Assembly (NCBI RefSeq): GCF_000004075.3
Contig: NW_022279561.1
Coordinates: 144,473-208,472, forward strand
Origin: Cucumis sativus
Taxonomy: Eukaryota; Streptophyta; Magnoliopsida; Cucurbitales; Cucurbitaceae
Direction: 5' to 3'
DNA: 64,000 nucleotides
In this document: piece after piece, positions 47,071 to 59,680 of the stretch
How positions within the stretch are numbered: position 1 is the first letter of the stretch
Layout of the letters: every line of letters starts with the position of its first letter
Program-made: the position numbers and the translations under genes
Notes under the pieces: generated by a model
Seen by the model: only the letters and a program-made list of their open reading frames with translations
Database searches by the model: none
Told to the model about the DNA's origin: nothing

Positions 47071-48738
47071 TCTGGGCAAAAAAGGTTAATAGAGTCATTG
47101 CCATATTTGCAAAACCAACCATTCTTTTAGTCAAATATATTGGCATGGTAATAAGTCCCAAATTATTTGGTACAAGATACCTAATGATCCACAGTCTACC
47201 AACAAATCCTTGAAGAAGATAAGGCCACATTAAAAAGAATGGATCAGACTACTAGCATAGCAGTTCTAGAGCATTTGAACAATAGCTATAGGCACCAATC
47301 TTGATTTGTAAAATCAGAATATGATGAATGCAACTTTCATGGAGAAAAAATTAAAGAATACACTAAACATTCATTGAGAAGAAATTAAATAACAAAACTC
47401 AAAGAAGAACACATAAAAAAGGGAGGCGACCTTTAAAAATTGCCTCCAATCTAACAAAGTATAATCTAAAAACTAATTACTGATTGGTGTACGTTGAATT
47501 ACCTTTTTAGGGCTCTTAAATTATTGATTTCGTGGAAAAATATTAGAATTAGGAAAAACTATATGATTTTGTGATTTTATTTCAAAATTTCTTCTTTTAT
47601 CATAATTTTCTACTCATACTTGAAAAAAAGAATTAAAAATTTATGAAAAACCAAAAATATATGTGGTCAATTTATACATATTAAAATTAAATAAATATTT
47701 TTAAGAATTTAATAACAATAATAAGCAAGACTTTCTTGGCATCCCCTCGAATAGTCATCAATCCATGAGCACTCTCGACAATCACTTTTAACCCAAATAA
47801 CTCCTTTTCACTAGAGCCCATCCCCTATTTGATTAGCTCAACCAGGATCACAATTGACTACGTCATCCAGACGCACTACACAACTAAATGTAAGAGGCGT
47901 GGCTCTCATACCCTTTGCTAGGACAACAAACTCTCAAATATATCTCCACAATGGTCACTTTGGGTATAACCCTTATGACATTGTTTCTTGTTTCACTCAA
48001 AATATCTTTTATACCTCTTGAGAGATTATTGTCCTCGCTTGTGTACCATATATCTTTTCCCTTCCTAAGTAGAACTTTGGTGGCAATCTAACACAAACCA
48101 GCTGAATGACTTTATCAATCTAACCAACTTTAAAAACTAAGCTAGAAAAGAGGGCTCTGATGGTTGATGGTTGATGGTTGAAGAATAGTACTCAAAAAAA
48201 AAAAAAAAAAAAAAAAACAAAATTTTCGTGGTCATCAAAATACCACAAGGAGGAAGGCGCTTGAAATTCATTAGTTTGTTCACACTTCTCCCAAATGTTC
48301 TTAAGTTGACCTTCAGGTTGAACTTCGAGATTGATGAATATAAATGACTTTCTCATACATTTAAAATTTATCACTCAAAACAGGATAAAATAAAATAAAA
48401 GTCATGTTAAGTTGAATTTTTTGCATTCGATATTCAAACATCACAATATCCTTATAATCTTTAGAAGACTAAAATGGAAACTAAAAAAAAAATTCAGACT
48501 TCGTAAATAAATTAATTACCATTTCTTTTATTTCCACATTCAATTTTCTATAAAATCTCTGCCACTTAGCTCTGCAACGAAAACCAAATCACCCTAGAAA
48601 ATGAGAAAAACAAAAAAACAAAAGAGAGAAGTAGCTAATTAAAATCAATAAGCAAATGAGTAATCAACAAAACCAGAAGAGAAACGAGATTAAATCGAAA
48701 AGGGTACTGAAAGATTAAAGAAGAACCAAAATAAGTAC
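47071..48738 (-). other. 5' UTR intron of receptor kinase copy A
   Basis: It runs from the donor CCCAG|GTACTT (48739/48738) to the acceptor TTTGCCCAG (47072). Copy B has the same donor context (CACAG|GTACTT). The intron holds a long poly(A) run near 48190-48218 and GATGGTTGATGGTTGATGG repeats at 48157-48180. No gene inside it is supported. Confidence 0.6.
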
Positions 48739-48970
48739 CTGGGAATAGGAGAAGTAGATTTGGGCAGAGTAAAGAGAAAGATTATCCTCAAGATTCTTAA
48801 ACCTGAAAGAAAAAAAAAAAAAAGAGAGTAATAAGAAAGAGGAAGAAGGGCGGTGATGGGTTAAGAAATACGAAGCTCAGAGAAGAAGAATTGTAGAGAG
48901 TGGTGGTGGTGCCTGAAGAGGAACTGCATCACATTCAGCAAATCATCCTTCCGCCACTAGCAAGAGCTTG
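48739..48970 (-). other. Noncoding 5' exon of receptor kinase copy A
   Basis: The exon ends at a good donor (48739). Its sequence, including GAAGCTCAGAGAAG, CACATTCAG and CTTCCGCCA, is shared with 59464-59680 upstream of copy B. Conservation between the two copies outside the CDS supports transcription from here. The 5' limit is approximate. Confidence 0.55.
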
Positions 48971-51900
48971 CTTATATTCATTGTCTTCCATTGTTATTGG
49001 CTTGGAGCTGGAAAACAAAACCTTTAAAATACAATATAAATTCACTAACTATTTACGCTTATAAAAATAAAATGTAAAAAATTCTTTTATTCTTTTATTC
49101 TTTTTTAGATCGTTCTTCTTTTCTATTTTTCAAAAAAACTCATTTGTTATTTCATTTCTCAATTTTTTTAAATTAAAAATTACTTTTAGTATCTAAACTT
49201 CAATTTATTTGTAACTTGTATTTATAATTTTATAACAATTTAATCTTTAAATCTTTCATTTTCGAATTCATACGGATCAATTTAAAATCAATAAACTAAC
49301 CGAAACTTAATATCTTTTACAAAATACATAGTCTAGAAATAACATCTAGTTTTAATATTTTCTACGTACTAAATTGTTATAAATTTGAAAGTACCAAGAC
49401 TAAATTGTTACGTATTAAAATATATGAACTAAATTGTTACCAAATTGAAAGCAAGTAACAAAATTCTAAGTTTATGAAACAAATTGCTACTTTAATTGAT
49501 AGTATATATTTTAACCAATTATACCATCCTACTTGAGTTTGGTGATTAACATATTGTTATATAGACCCAAATATCGATTATATATTAATAAATTTTAAAT
49601 TTCCTCGATGTTTATGAACATTTCACCGATACTTAACATATATGTTTCTAATATTTAATCAACGTTTACAACTTTGTGCTAATATAAAATGCACTTTCAA
49701 TTCAGTTAAGCATTATTTAGAGAATGTTTCTCTTTTAAATCTTTCTACATCAATTGCACTAATAATAAACAACAAATATATATCTATATTGATTTCTCTT
49801 TGTAAACTAAGCTTAGTGGTATCGGCATGACATCTATCTCGAGAGGTTGAAGGTTCATTCCTACATTTTGGAGTCGTGTGTACTAAATATGTGGGATGAT
49901 GAGTTTTGTCATTTACCATTGATCTTCGATAACTACTTTTTAAATTTAACTTTTTTTTTCTTTTATTTTTTATACAAAAACATTTTGAATATAATATTTA
50001 TCCATTATTAACGTCATTCACAAACATCAATCATTGCTCTCAAGACTAAACTAAAAGTACAATAATTTTTTAATTATGAGATATCATTAGAAACCTTTCA
50101 AAGTAACTATAATGTAAATGAACTAAAACATTAATTAATAATTATATCTTTTTTCTCACTCCTTTTTCCCATTAATTTTTCAAAATAATATATATACATA
50201 AAAATGATCAAAAATGGAAAATTTGACAACAAAATTTCGTAATATTCTATTAATACAGACTTTTGATAGGTCTTTCTATATATCAGTTTTTATCAGTATA
50301 AAATCTTAAATTTTCTAAATATTTTAATTTATCTTACTATAAAAAACTAAAAATCATCTCTATAAACGAAAATAAAATCCGATAAAATATTTTTGTGGGG
50401 ATATATGTATTTTTATATCCATTCAAATACAATATTTGTTAGAGTAAATTTGAATTTAAAAACCCTCTAACTAGCATGTTTAGATTTGATGGTGATAAAA
50501 AGTATATTCAAAAGTGTGAAATTAAATATAAAAGTGATTTTGGTGAGAAGCCAAAAGGAAATATGAATGTAAATATGTGTATTACAAATTTACAATATGA
50601 GTTCATCTCATAGTGGTGGTTAGATCCAGATGGCATGTGGACATACACTTGTGGGTTGTTCACTAATTTATTCATTTTTACCCTTTTTGGTGTTTCCTTT
50701 TCATATGTGTTTTGTTCTTATTCAAATTCTTTTGACTAATTAATTATTGTTCTTGAAATTTTATTTTAAATGATAAAATTTTGTTTAAAAAAAAGTAAAA
50801 CATTTAGTTCAACTTTTACTGAATTTTTATTTTATTAAAAATTAGTAAGAATTTTCATTAAATCATTAGTTTTATTAAAACAAAGCTTAAGTAAAAAATA
50901 AACTATTACATAATTTAATGATGACTTTGTCAAAACTTATACCTTTCAACCAAAAACAAAAAAGAAAAGAAAAAAAAGAGTTATAATGTAGTTTTTACCT
51001 AAAATTTTATTAATTAGGTTAATAAATGTACAAAAGTGTTGTTATCATGTGATAACTTTGGTCCTATCCAAATATTTTCACCCAAGATGGTTCTATAGTG
51101 GATTTTCAAGCTATGATACATATACAAAAAGATGAAATTTTAGATTTATCGTCCCATTTGGAGGTTGGGTCGGATTATTTGAAGATCATAGGATTCTTTC
51201 ACAATGATTGTTTAGATTCATCTAATGCTTTGGATGTTATTGATGATAAATTTTTTCATACCCTTCAAGTGAATGTTTTGGAGTTTGTAGCATAGCCTAT
51301 TATAGGGTTCTCCATGTCCTTGTGACGAAGAAGGCTAGTTTTCTTTTTGTATATTCTCTCCTTCTCCATTGTATGGTATGAAGAGTTATTTGAAGCGGTA
51401 AGCTTTTAAATAAAGTTATCCGTTTTTATTTGAGGATCTTCTCAGTATCTAGTTCATCATTTTCAACATTACTTTAGACCATAAATTACATACGATAATT
51501 AAAAAGATTGTTGGTTTTGGTAAGCGTGTTTTTGAGTGTGTTTAAATCAACATATTTGATTATTTAAACTGACATCAATGATTGCTTGTACTGTTTAAGT
51601 TAGAGCACAAACACACTTTGCTTTCATGAAGGAAAAAACTTGACTTCTATTAGGTCTTCTAGGAACGTTAATGTGACTTCATTGTTATTGATTGATTTGA
51701 TCTAATTTCCATGCTTTACATATTACAATTATGATTTCGGTTATTTACATTACTTTTCACAAAATTGTATTTTTAATCTAAAAACTTGGGCTGTCGATTT
51801 AAATTTTGAATTTTCGAAACTAACCCTTAACCTCTCCGATGAATATAAAATTTAAAATCATATCTAAAAGAACTACTACTTACTAAAATTTAGAGCTTGT

Positions 51901-52480
51901 TAAAAACTATTAGATACAAAATTGAAGTGGAGAGACTTCTTACATAGATACAAAAGTGAAAATGTTAGAAATCTATTGACCCATATTAAAAGTTTAAAAC
52001 TAACCACAAGCTCAAGGTTGACAAACTAAAACTTACAATAATTCTTAATTGTATTTACATTTCATTTTCATATTGATATATAATTCTAGATAAAGGGGTG
52101 AAAATGTGAGTTCCCTAAGTTAAAATTAATCCGTTAAAATATTAATAAATCATATATAAACAACTCAATACCAATAAGCAATTCTTACGTGGAAAGAAAT
52201 TATACTAACTATTTAAGAAAATTTTTAACGTTAATAGACGAACATACTTCTAATCAGTTTTCAATATTTTGATTTAGAAAACACTCCTACATTAGCAAAC
52301 AACAAACCAAAAAATTCAATAAATGCAAAAAAAATATTTATATGTTAAATTCTATCGAATATCAAACGCGTCTAAACGAATCTAATTATCAAAGTTGAAC
52401 TACCATATTTAGGATTTAACTATATGGAAGTAAACAATATATTTAAAATCCAAAAAGGGGGGAAAATTGATCAATATAAC
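48971..52480. other. Intergenic region between the receptor kinase copies
   Basis: AT-rich DNA separating the two duplicated units. It holds a SINE-like fragment (49808-49875) and an A/T-rich repeat with the GATAG texture near 50220-50300. A 65-codon frame at 51098-51295 has no domain features. No gene is supported. Confidence 0.5.
49808..49875 (+). repeat. tRNA-derived SINE-like fragment
   Basis: TAAGCTTAGTGGTATCGGC resembles box A of a tRNA, and GGTTCATTCC 40 bases later resembles box B. The fragment does not fold as a tRNA and has no tRNA 3' end. Confidence 0.55.
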
Positions 52481-52756
52481 ACGAGAAATGTTAAGCCAAA
52501 TATGAATATGATGACTTTGTAGAATTGGCTGTATTACAATGTTCAGCCACAACAAATGTTAAATTGGGGGAAAACAGGATTACAAAAAGAAAGCAAAAGC
52601 CAACGGAAATTTACAAACTGGGAGATGAAAAGGCAAGGCTTTCGGAACATTTGGAACCAATAAAACTTACCTAACTACAATAACTGCCATGTCCATATGG
52701 TTTCATAGCCAAGAGAGATGAAAAGGTGGGAGAGATTTGGAGGTAAATTTGGTACC

Positions 52757-55700
52757 TCATCTTCCACCAGATAATTGGATTGCATCCTGTCTATGTATTG
52801 AATCTTCTCCCCATTCGAATCTTCTCTGCAATCTTTCGTATTCTTGTCTGCGAGTCACCTCCAAATGCTGCCATTCTTCCCACCTCTCTGCTAATCCCTC
52901 TCCTTCGAGCATCCGAACGACTTGTGACATTGCTGGACGGTCGTCCGAGCATGGCTGTGTGCACAGCAATGCCACTTGAATCATCATCTCTACCTCTTGA
53001 ATGTTGTAGTTATTTAGATTACGATCGACAATGGCATCGAGTCGTTTCTCCCTTTCTAGTTTCTTAACCTTCATAGCCAAGTGAAATTGGGAATTAGCTA
53101 AGGAATAACAAATGAGGCAAAAATTAGGAGAATTCAGACTTGGTAGTTTATTTTGTTTGTGCTTCTAATCCATAATAATGGCACGTTAATATTTGGCCTT
53201 CCAACCCCTTCCATTACAATAGTTGAAGTTCCTCATTATGATACTCAGACTTAGCGACACTCAAACTATAGTATAATCATGATCTTTCCTTATTTATTAT
53301 TTAAACTAAAATAATCTGTACTTTAAAACAAACTATTATAACCTATACCAAAATAGTTTACACTCCAAACACAAATTATTGTAATAACCAACTCAGCATC
53401 CCAAACAAACCCTTAAAGATATTGATTTGACGAGATTTACTTACATGGTCGAGTAGTAAAACATCGTCCTCTTCTTCTAAGCGTGAGAAGTCAATTGCAC
53501 GTTGCCCTGTAACAAGTTCTAAAAGCATGATACCATAACCAAAAACATCAGTCCTTTCGGATGACTTTCCAGTAGATAAGTACTCCGGTGCTATGTGACC
53601 ATTGTCCCTCGAATTTGAGTAGTGACATTAGTCTTCCTAACATCAACCAACTTTGCTAAGCCAAAATCGCCAACAACTGCTTCAAAATCTTCATCAAGCA
53701 ATACATTAGCTGCCTTAACATCTCGATGAATAATCTTTGGGTTGCAATGTTCATGAAGATACTCTAAACCACGAGCTGTGCCCAATGCCACCCGTTTTCG
53801 AGTAGGCCAATCTAGAACAGCTTCTCCGGGCTTTAGTTCTGCATTGAAAATACCGGAGAAATCAGAGGAAAAACAGCAAAGTATTTAACAGTTTCGTTGC
53901 CTAGGTTACACCTTCGGAATACCCTTGAAGGGAATTTTTCTCTACTTCCCTTAATCTTCACTTTACACCACCCGACTTTCCTTTCGTCATAAGGCGTGGA
54001 ATTAGAATAGCATTTGACTAAACGAAAGCAGGATAGAATGATGGACACAATTGAAAGTACAAAGGAACAACAAAAACGACCTTCACTTAGAAAAATCAAA
54101 CCTAATGCATAATTATAAATAGACTTAACCACATAAGGATACACCGAAGTTGAAAGTTTGCATAGCATCCAACAAGTGAAAACAAATATCTAACTGAAGA
54201 GCAAATGACAGTATAAGAATCTGAACACATGACATCTTACTCTATTACTATGTTAAATTACCAATCAACTTAAAAACTTTAACTGATGAATTAAGATAAA
54301 TCTAATTATATTAATACTTTAGCACAGATTACTAGCATGCTACAAATCCAACATGAACTTAAATGTTAGTAGACAAAAGGATCTTAAATGTGTGAGTGGG
54401 CCTGCATCTACTATTTACTTATGTATCAGTATCATGCACGTTTTTTCATGATCATATTCCAAAAACGTGCTCTAAACAACATTATGTAATACGTAAACAA
54501 CGAAATGATTTTCTCAAATAGCATTATTTATTTTATGTAAACATATTGTCAAGAGCAATTATTGCAAATGTAATATAGACAATAACGAAAACACCTTATA
54601 CCTCGAAGACGGTAGGCAACACTCAAGTTCTGCATAAAGGGATACACCAATAGGCGTTCTGTCTGAGTTGTGGCAAATCCAATGAGACGCAACAGATTTC
54701 TATGGACAGCTACACTAATCATCTCAACTTCACGCTGAAACGCTGCATCTCCCCCTGGACTCTCATAATCAGTCAACCGTTTCACCGCAACTTTGGTGCC
54801 ATCTGCAAGCACCCCTTTGTACACCTTTCCAAAGCCTCCTTGTCCTAAAACATTTTTTTCACTGAAGTTTTCTGTAGCTAGCTGTAGTTCCCTCCAGGCA
54901 AATCTTTTCAACTGACCAAATGCAATTCTTCGATCAACTTCACCTAATTGGAAAATTCAAGGGAAACACAACACTGGATATAAGTATAAACAAAAATTCC
55001 AGTTCATTACAGGAGTATTTTTACCATTTTTGTGTGTGCAAACTGGAAGATGCTTCAAAAGTCCGTATGCAATGATAAAGAAGCATTCGTAGAGCTCATG
55101 TCATTTGAGCTGTAATTTTAATTTTGTTGGCAATCTAAGTACACTTAGTTTCAATATAATGATACTTCATTTATCATGTGATTAAGTAGCAGGTTAATTT
55201 ATCATGTAAATTAATTGTAATTAAATACCAACATGGACATAGCTCAAAAAATATATAAATATCATATGAATGTCACGTAAATTAATTGGAAAGTTTTGTT
55301 GGCATGTAACCTCGAGTAAAAAAAATGGAATTTATTTTGTATGTAATTGTAATATATAAATATCATATACCAATTATTAATGAATCGATCCATTAGTTAA
55401 TTTTCAACTACTTCAAAATATATAAAAAAATAGAAACCAAGAGAACTGATCAATGAAATATTCAAATACCCATATAAACATGGATCCCTGGTTGATATAA
55501 TAATTCATGAGATTGTCTATGCTTCAAATTTCAAACAGAAACAACACAGTTGATTTTCTAGATACGTGCTTATTCCATGAAAATACCACAAAATGTTTAC
55601 AAAAGTTTGTGGCAAGAATACAACAGAAAATCATACTTTAAATTGATATGATATACTTGCAAGCTAGCCTTCACTAGAAATGTTTGGAAAATCCGTATAA

Positions 55701-58446
55701 ATAAATTAGTCACAACAGTTTACCTGCAACGTCTACAAACACTTCGCGCTTGTAGCTTTTATATCTACCCTTGGACAAGAAAAATAATACTCCGACCAAA
55801 AGAAGAGCAACGGTGAACCCAGCAATTATTCCAACTATGAGGCCCACCTTGGGTTTATTTGAAGAACCTGACAAGAAGAGAAACTTTCACATTTTGATTA
55901 CGCTTCTAGTCATAGGGTGACTGTGTAATAAAAATATAGAAAAGCATTTTTCTAAGCCAAGGTAAATGTGATCCAATAACCTGAGTTTGTACTGTCTGAA
56001 GCACAGGCGTGAAGAGACTTTCCACCACAATTTAACTTGTTTGCAGAAAAGCTGTTACAAACAAAACAATTGAACATCCTATGAGAAAATAGTATGAGCA
56101 ACCTAAGGAACTAATCATCAATTTTTCCCTGACCAAGCTAATCGACCAGAAAAAGGCAGTGGAACCATTTTTGGGGCAAACAGTCAAGCTTTCATAGAGA
56201 ATGAAATATTACAATGAGAATAATGAAAAGAGGAATCCAACTAAAGAATAATTATACCATCCTTGACATTGACTTCAAAGCAACTTTTGAATGTTCAATT
56301 TAGCAATGCTAGTCTACAGGCTTCTTACTCTCAATTCTATAAAATTACCATCAACAGCAGAAATGACATGATGCAAAATTAAACAAAAAGGGACCAACAC
56401 AAGCTAGGGCTAATTAGTGGGTTTGTGTGCACAGTGTTTAGGTATCTACCTTGGTAATATTCAAAAGTTCTACGTACTTGAATTTTGGAACTTGAAATAA
56501 CTGCTGCGGAATTGGACCACTCAGATCATTCGAATCAAGCAGACTGTAGGAGAATCACAATCAAGAAATCAAGAAATGAAATACACTTCGTCAACAGAAA
56601 CTGAAGATTTACAGTTAGCCCCAGATCAGTGGAAAACTTACAGATTAATCAAGCTAGGAAGGGTTGAAAGTGAGTCGGGAATAGTCCCCGTTAGACGATT
56701 TTGACTCAGAGTTCTGCTTGAAAAATAATAATGACTCATTATCTCAAGAATAAACCGTAATCATTATAGACACTCGTGAAATATCTTCAAATTTTGACAT
56801 CATTGCGAATTACTTACAAGAACTGTAGTTTCTTAAGATTACCCAGGGATGATGGTATTTGGCCAGTTAGGCTGTTATTTCCCAAATCCAAACTAACCAA
56901 ATTTGTCAGGTTTCCAAAATCCTTTGGTATCTCCCCACTTATGTAATTTCCCTGCAAAATGCTGTTGCAGACGAATCTATATTAATGAAGATGCTTGGTT
57001 GTTCATCGCTAATAAGCAGATTTTCTTCAAACACCAGTTTAGAGAAACAAATTTAATAGGAAAAAAAAAATCATAATATGCTTTTCACAAGTCACGACTA
57101 ATTTCTAACCCTTTCCTGAAACTACAAACATAAAAGAAACTTTCCAACCACGTGATGCCAGCAATTATACCATATAGACAGTAAAATATTAGGCTTGGTG
57201 AATTTCATAACCTTCAATATTAAGAATACACTTCAGCAGTCGTTAACTTTTACTGCTTTAATGGTAATAGTATGATGCTTTGGTTTTATTTACCAACAGC
57301 TCCCAAACTCTCTCAAGACCAAAAAGAATGTTCCAATTATGAAATTTTAACACTACAAATACGTGCAATACAAAATTCTGTTTCTCGAACAAAAAGAAGT
57401 TTCTATCAACCTTAAGCAAGTCTAAGCACCTGGTTTGAAGAATTAGGACTTACTCACGGAAAATATATGACAAAGAAAGTACAAATCAAGATAAAATCCA
57501 GAAATGTATAATCAAACTTTCAGCTAAAATCTAGCAACATGAAGTATTCAGGGCTGTAAGTTTTATATATACAAACACACTACTCACAGAGTTGAAAGTG
57601 ATTTTATACTTCCAATTCGCGGAGACAAGGTTCCAGTAAATCCCATTGTGGACAAGGATCTGAGAAGTTAGACACAATATAAGTAAAAACCAGACTTAGA
57701 AACTTTATAATGGCAAGTAAAAGTAGAATACAACAACATCGAAGAGAAAACTATGGAAAAGAGTACATTTAAGTCTATCTTACACAGAGATCACACTGTT
57801 TCCCCTACATATAACATTGGACCAAGTACATGGATTGACTTGATTTGGGTTCCAATCTGTGAGCTGATTTGCTGTTGCATTCAATGTAGTCCTCAATGCA
57901 TAGAGTGCATCACCTGGAGGAGAGCAGAACAACATTCATCAATCAGTCAAACAAGTCGAGTATATCAGTACAATAGCAAGTAGAAGAAAATGAGTCTGTT
58001 GCTTTCAAAACAACGTCGGAGAAAAAAAATAAAAAGATACATTTCACTTGTCAGCTCTAAGTGATACATGTATACAGTTGCGAAAAGTAAACTTCAATTA
58101 CACATAAGCATGTCATGTGCATTTAACTTGAATATGCAATATTTGTCCAAGCCAATCAAGAAGAAGAAATCAATTTTTTAATCTCTATCTTATTTGTTCC
58201 ACTCTAGAACAATGTACAAACATCGCAAGGATTAACGAGATGGGCAACTTTTAATTCCACATCACAGACCAAACGCTTAAGCTACAATTCTATGAGCAGC
58301 AGTATGACAAGAGACGTCTCAATTTTAAAACACCATCTAGAGATGCAATCCATACCTTGAAAATCAGAAAGGGCAAGATAATTATAGCAAGCCAGTACTA
58401 GAATTAGAAGATAGACTTCTCCCATCCTAACCAACATCATTTTCAT
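52757..58446 (-). CDS. LRR receptor-like kinase, SERK/NIK-related LRR-II group (tandem copy B)
   Basis: Eleven coding exons: 58446-58356, 57913-57784, 57659-57588, 56961-56818, 56713-56642, 56543-56478, 56051-55981, 55867-55724, 54943-54602, 53838-53445 and 53068-52757, the same structure as copy A with nearly identical exon lengths. Signal peptide [22 protein letters not shown] cap [27 protein letters not shown]; membrane segment [15 protein letters not shown]; kinase with [59 protein letters not shown] and GDFGLAKLV; tail [23 protein letters not shown]. It keeps the family-typical residues better than copy A. One G is missing at 53599-53600, where ATGGTCAC stands for ATGGGTCAC in GTMGHIAPEY; with it the protein is 612 residues. 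A plasma-membrane receptor or co-receptor role is inferred from the family. Confidence 0.94.
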
Positions 58447-58455
58447 TGGTCGGCG

Positions 58456-58491
58456 TTATGAAATCCATGCAAAAAGGATGAATAGAGCCAT
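58456..58491 (-). promoter_or_regulatory. Upstream ORF in the 5' UTR of receptor kinase copy B
   Basis: An 11-codon ORF, ATGGCTCTATTCATCC... ending TAA, reads MALFILFAWIS. It ends nine bases before the main ATG (58446). The UTR exon begins after the acceptor GTCTTTGCAG (58505). Such short uORFs commonly reduce translation of the main frame. In copy A the corresponding ATG (47054) instead starts a frame that overlaps the main one. Confidence 0.5.
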
Positions 58492-59463
58492 TGCTATGCT
58501 ATATCTGCAAAGACAACCATCCATTGACAGTCAAATATATTGAAAGAGGCCCAATTGGTATAAATATGAGCTAGTTTGTGTCTATAATTACAACAAAGCA
58601 AAAAAACAATGAAAGAGAATATCAAGTAGAAGCAAAAAGACTAACCAAATCCCAAAAAGAAACATCCCTGTAGTTATGATCACGAAGTAGTAACCAGAAC
58701 GACAACCAAATAAGGAGAGCCTAAATTCATATATAAGAGCCACGAAGAATTACAATCACATTTCTCAAAATAGCACCTGATGGAAAAACATGAGACATTT
58801 TGGAAGTACATCGTGCTTTCATTTCAAAATTCATGCCACCCTAATTTTTTCTCATTCTTCAAAAAACAAAAGCTTAGTCAACAATTAAAGAGTTTGATCG
58901 ATATAATAAACATTTTAGTGAATTAAAAATCCAATATTTCAAAATATTTAAAATTATGTAATATTGTACCAGAAATATATAAAATTCATGATAAAGTGAA
59001 TCTTCTACTCTCAATATTTAAATTGCGACTTTCTAAAATTCGTTTAAGAAGTACCTTTCAAACTCTGAAACCAAATCTAGAAGACTAAAATGAAACAAAA
59101 CCAAACCAAACGCATTTTTTTTTTAATTCTGAAAACAAATTAAACGAAGTACTTCCGAAACTCCCAAACCAAATCCCAAAGACTAATATGAAACCAAACG
59201 CATCCTTGGACTTCGAAATCAAATTATTTTCCCACGCCAACTACTCATCAAACCAATCGACCAACTCTTATCTTCTCAACAGTTCACCACTTAGCTCTGC
59301 CACAAGCGAAATCACACTCAACGCAGCTTTATCCAAAAAGACACGAAAGAAACAAACAGCTCATCATAAAAAATCAAACCACAGATCAACAAACTCCAGA
59401 AGATAAAGAGGAAGAAAAAAGATATGAAAAGATGGTGAATAAGAGAAGATCCAAAACAAGTAC

Positions 59464-59680
59464 CTGTGAAGAGGGACAGAAGAATAATCCTGAAGATTCG
59501 TGACCTATAATAATAAATCAACAGCGGAAGAACAGAAAAAAAAAAGCTAAAAAGAAGAGACAAGGAAAGAGAAAGAAGAAGAAGCTCAGAGAAGCAGAAT
59601 ATTAGGTGGAAACCAATTAGTTTGAGTGAAGCTACTGCACATTCAGAAAATCTTCTTCCGCCATTGCTAAAGCTTCTTCT
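59464..59680 (-). other. Noncoding 5' exon of receptor kinase copy B
   Basis: The donor CTTCACAG|GTACTTG ends this exon at 59464. Its upstream part matches the equivalent exon of copy A (GAAGCTCAGAGAAG; ACATTCAG; CTTCCGCCA). The CTTCTTCTT repeats at 59676-59695 lie near the probable transcription start. The 5' limit is approximate. Confidence 0.55.

Noticed and set aside
51098..51295. 65-codon frame MDFQAMIHIQKDEILDLSS...
   Set aside because: It looks moderately coding-like, but there is no recognised domain, no splice partner and no paralogue in the window. It may be a decayed gene or element fragment.
40394..58446. Both receptor kinases as pseudogenes because of frame breaks
   Set aside because: Each has only one net frame error at a G run, all splice sites and catalytic motifs are kept, and other housekeeping genes here show the same error type.
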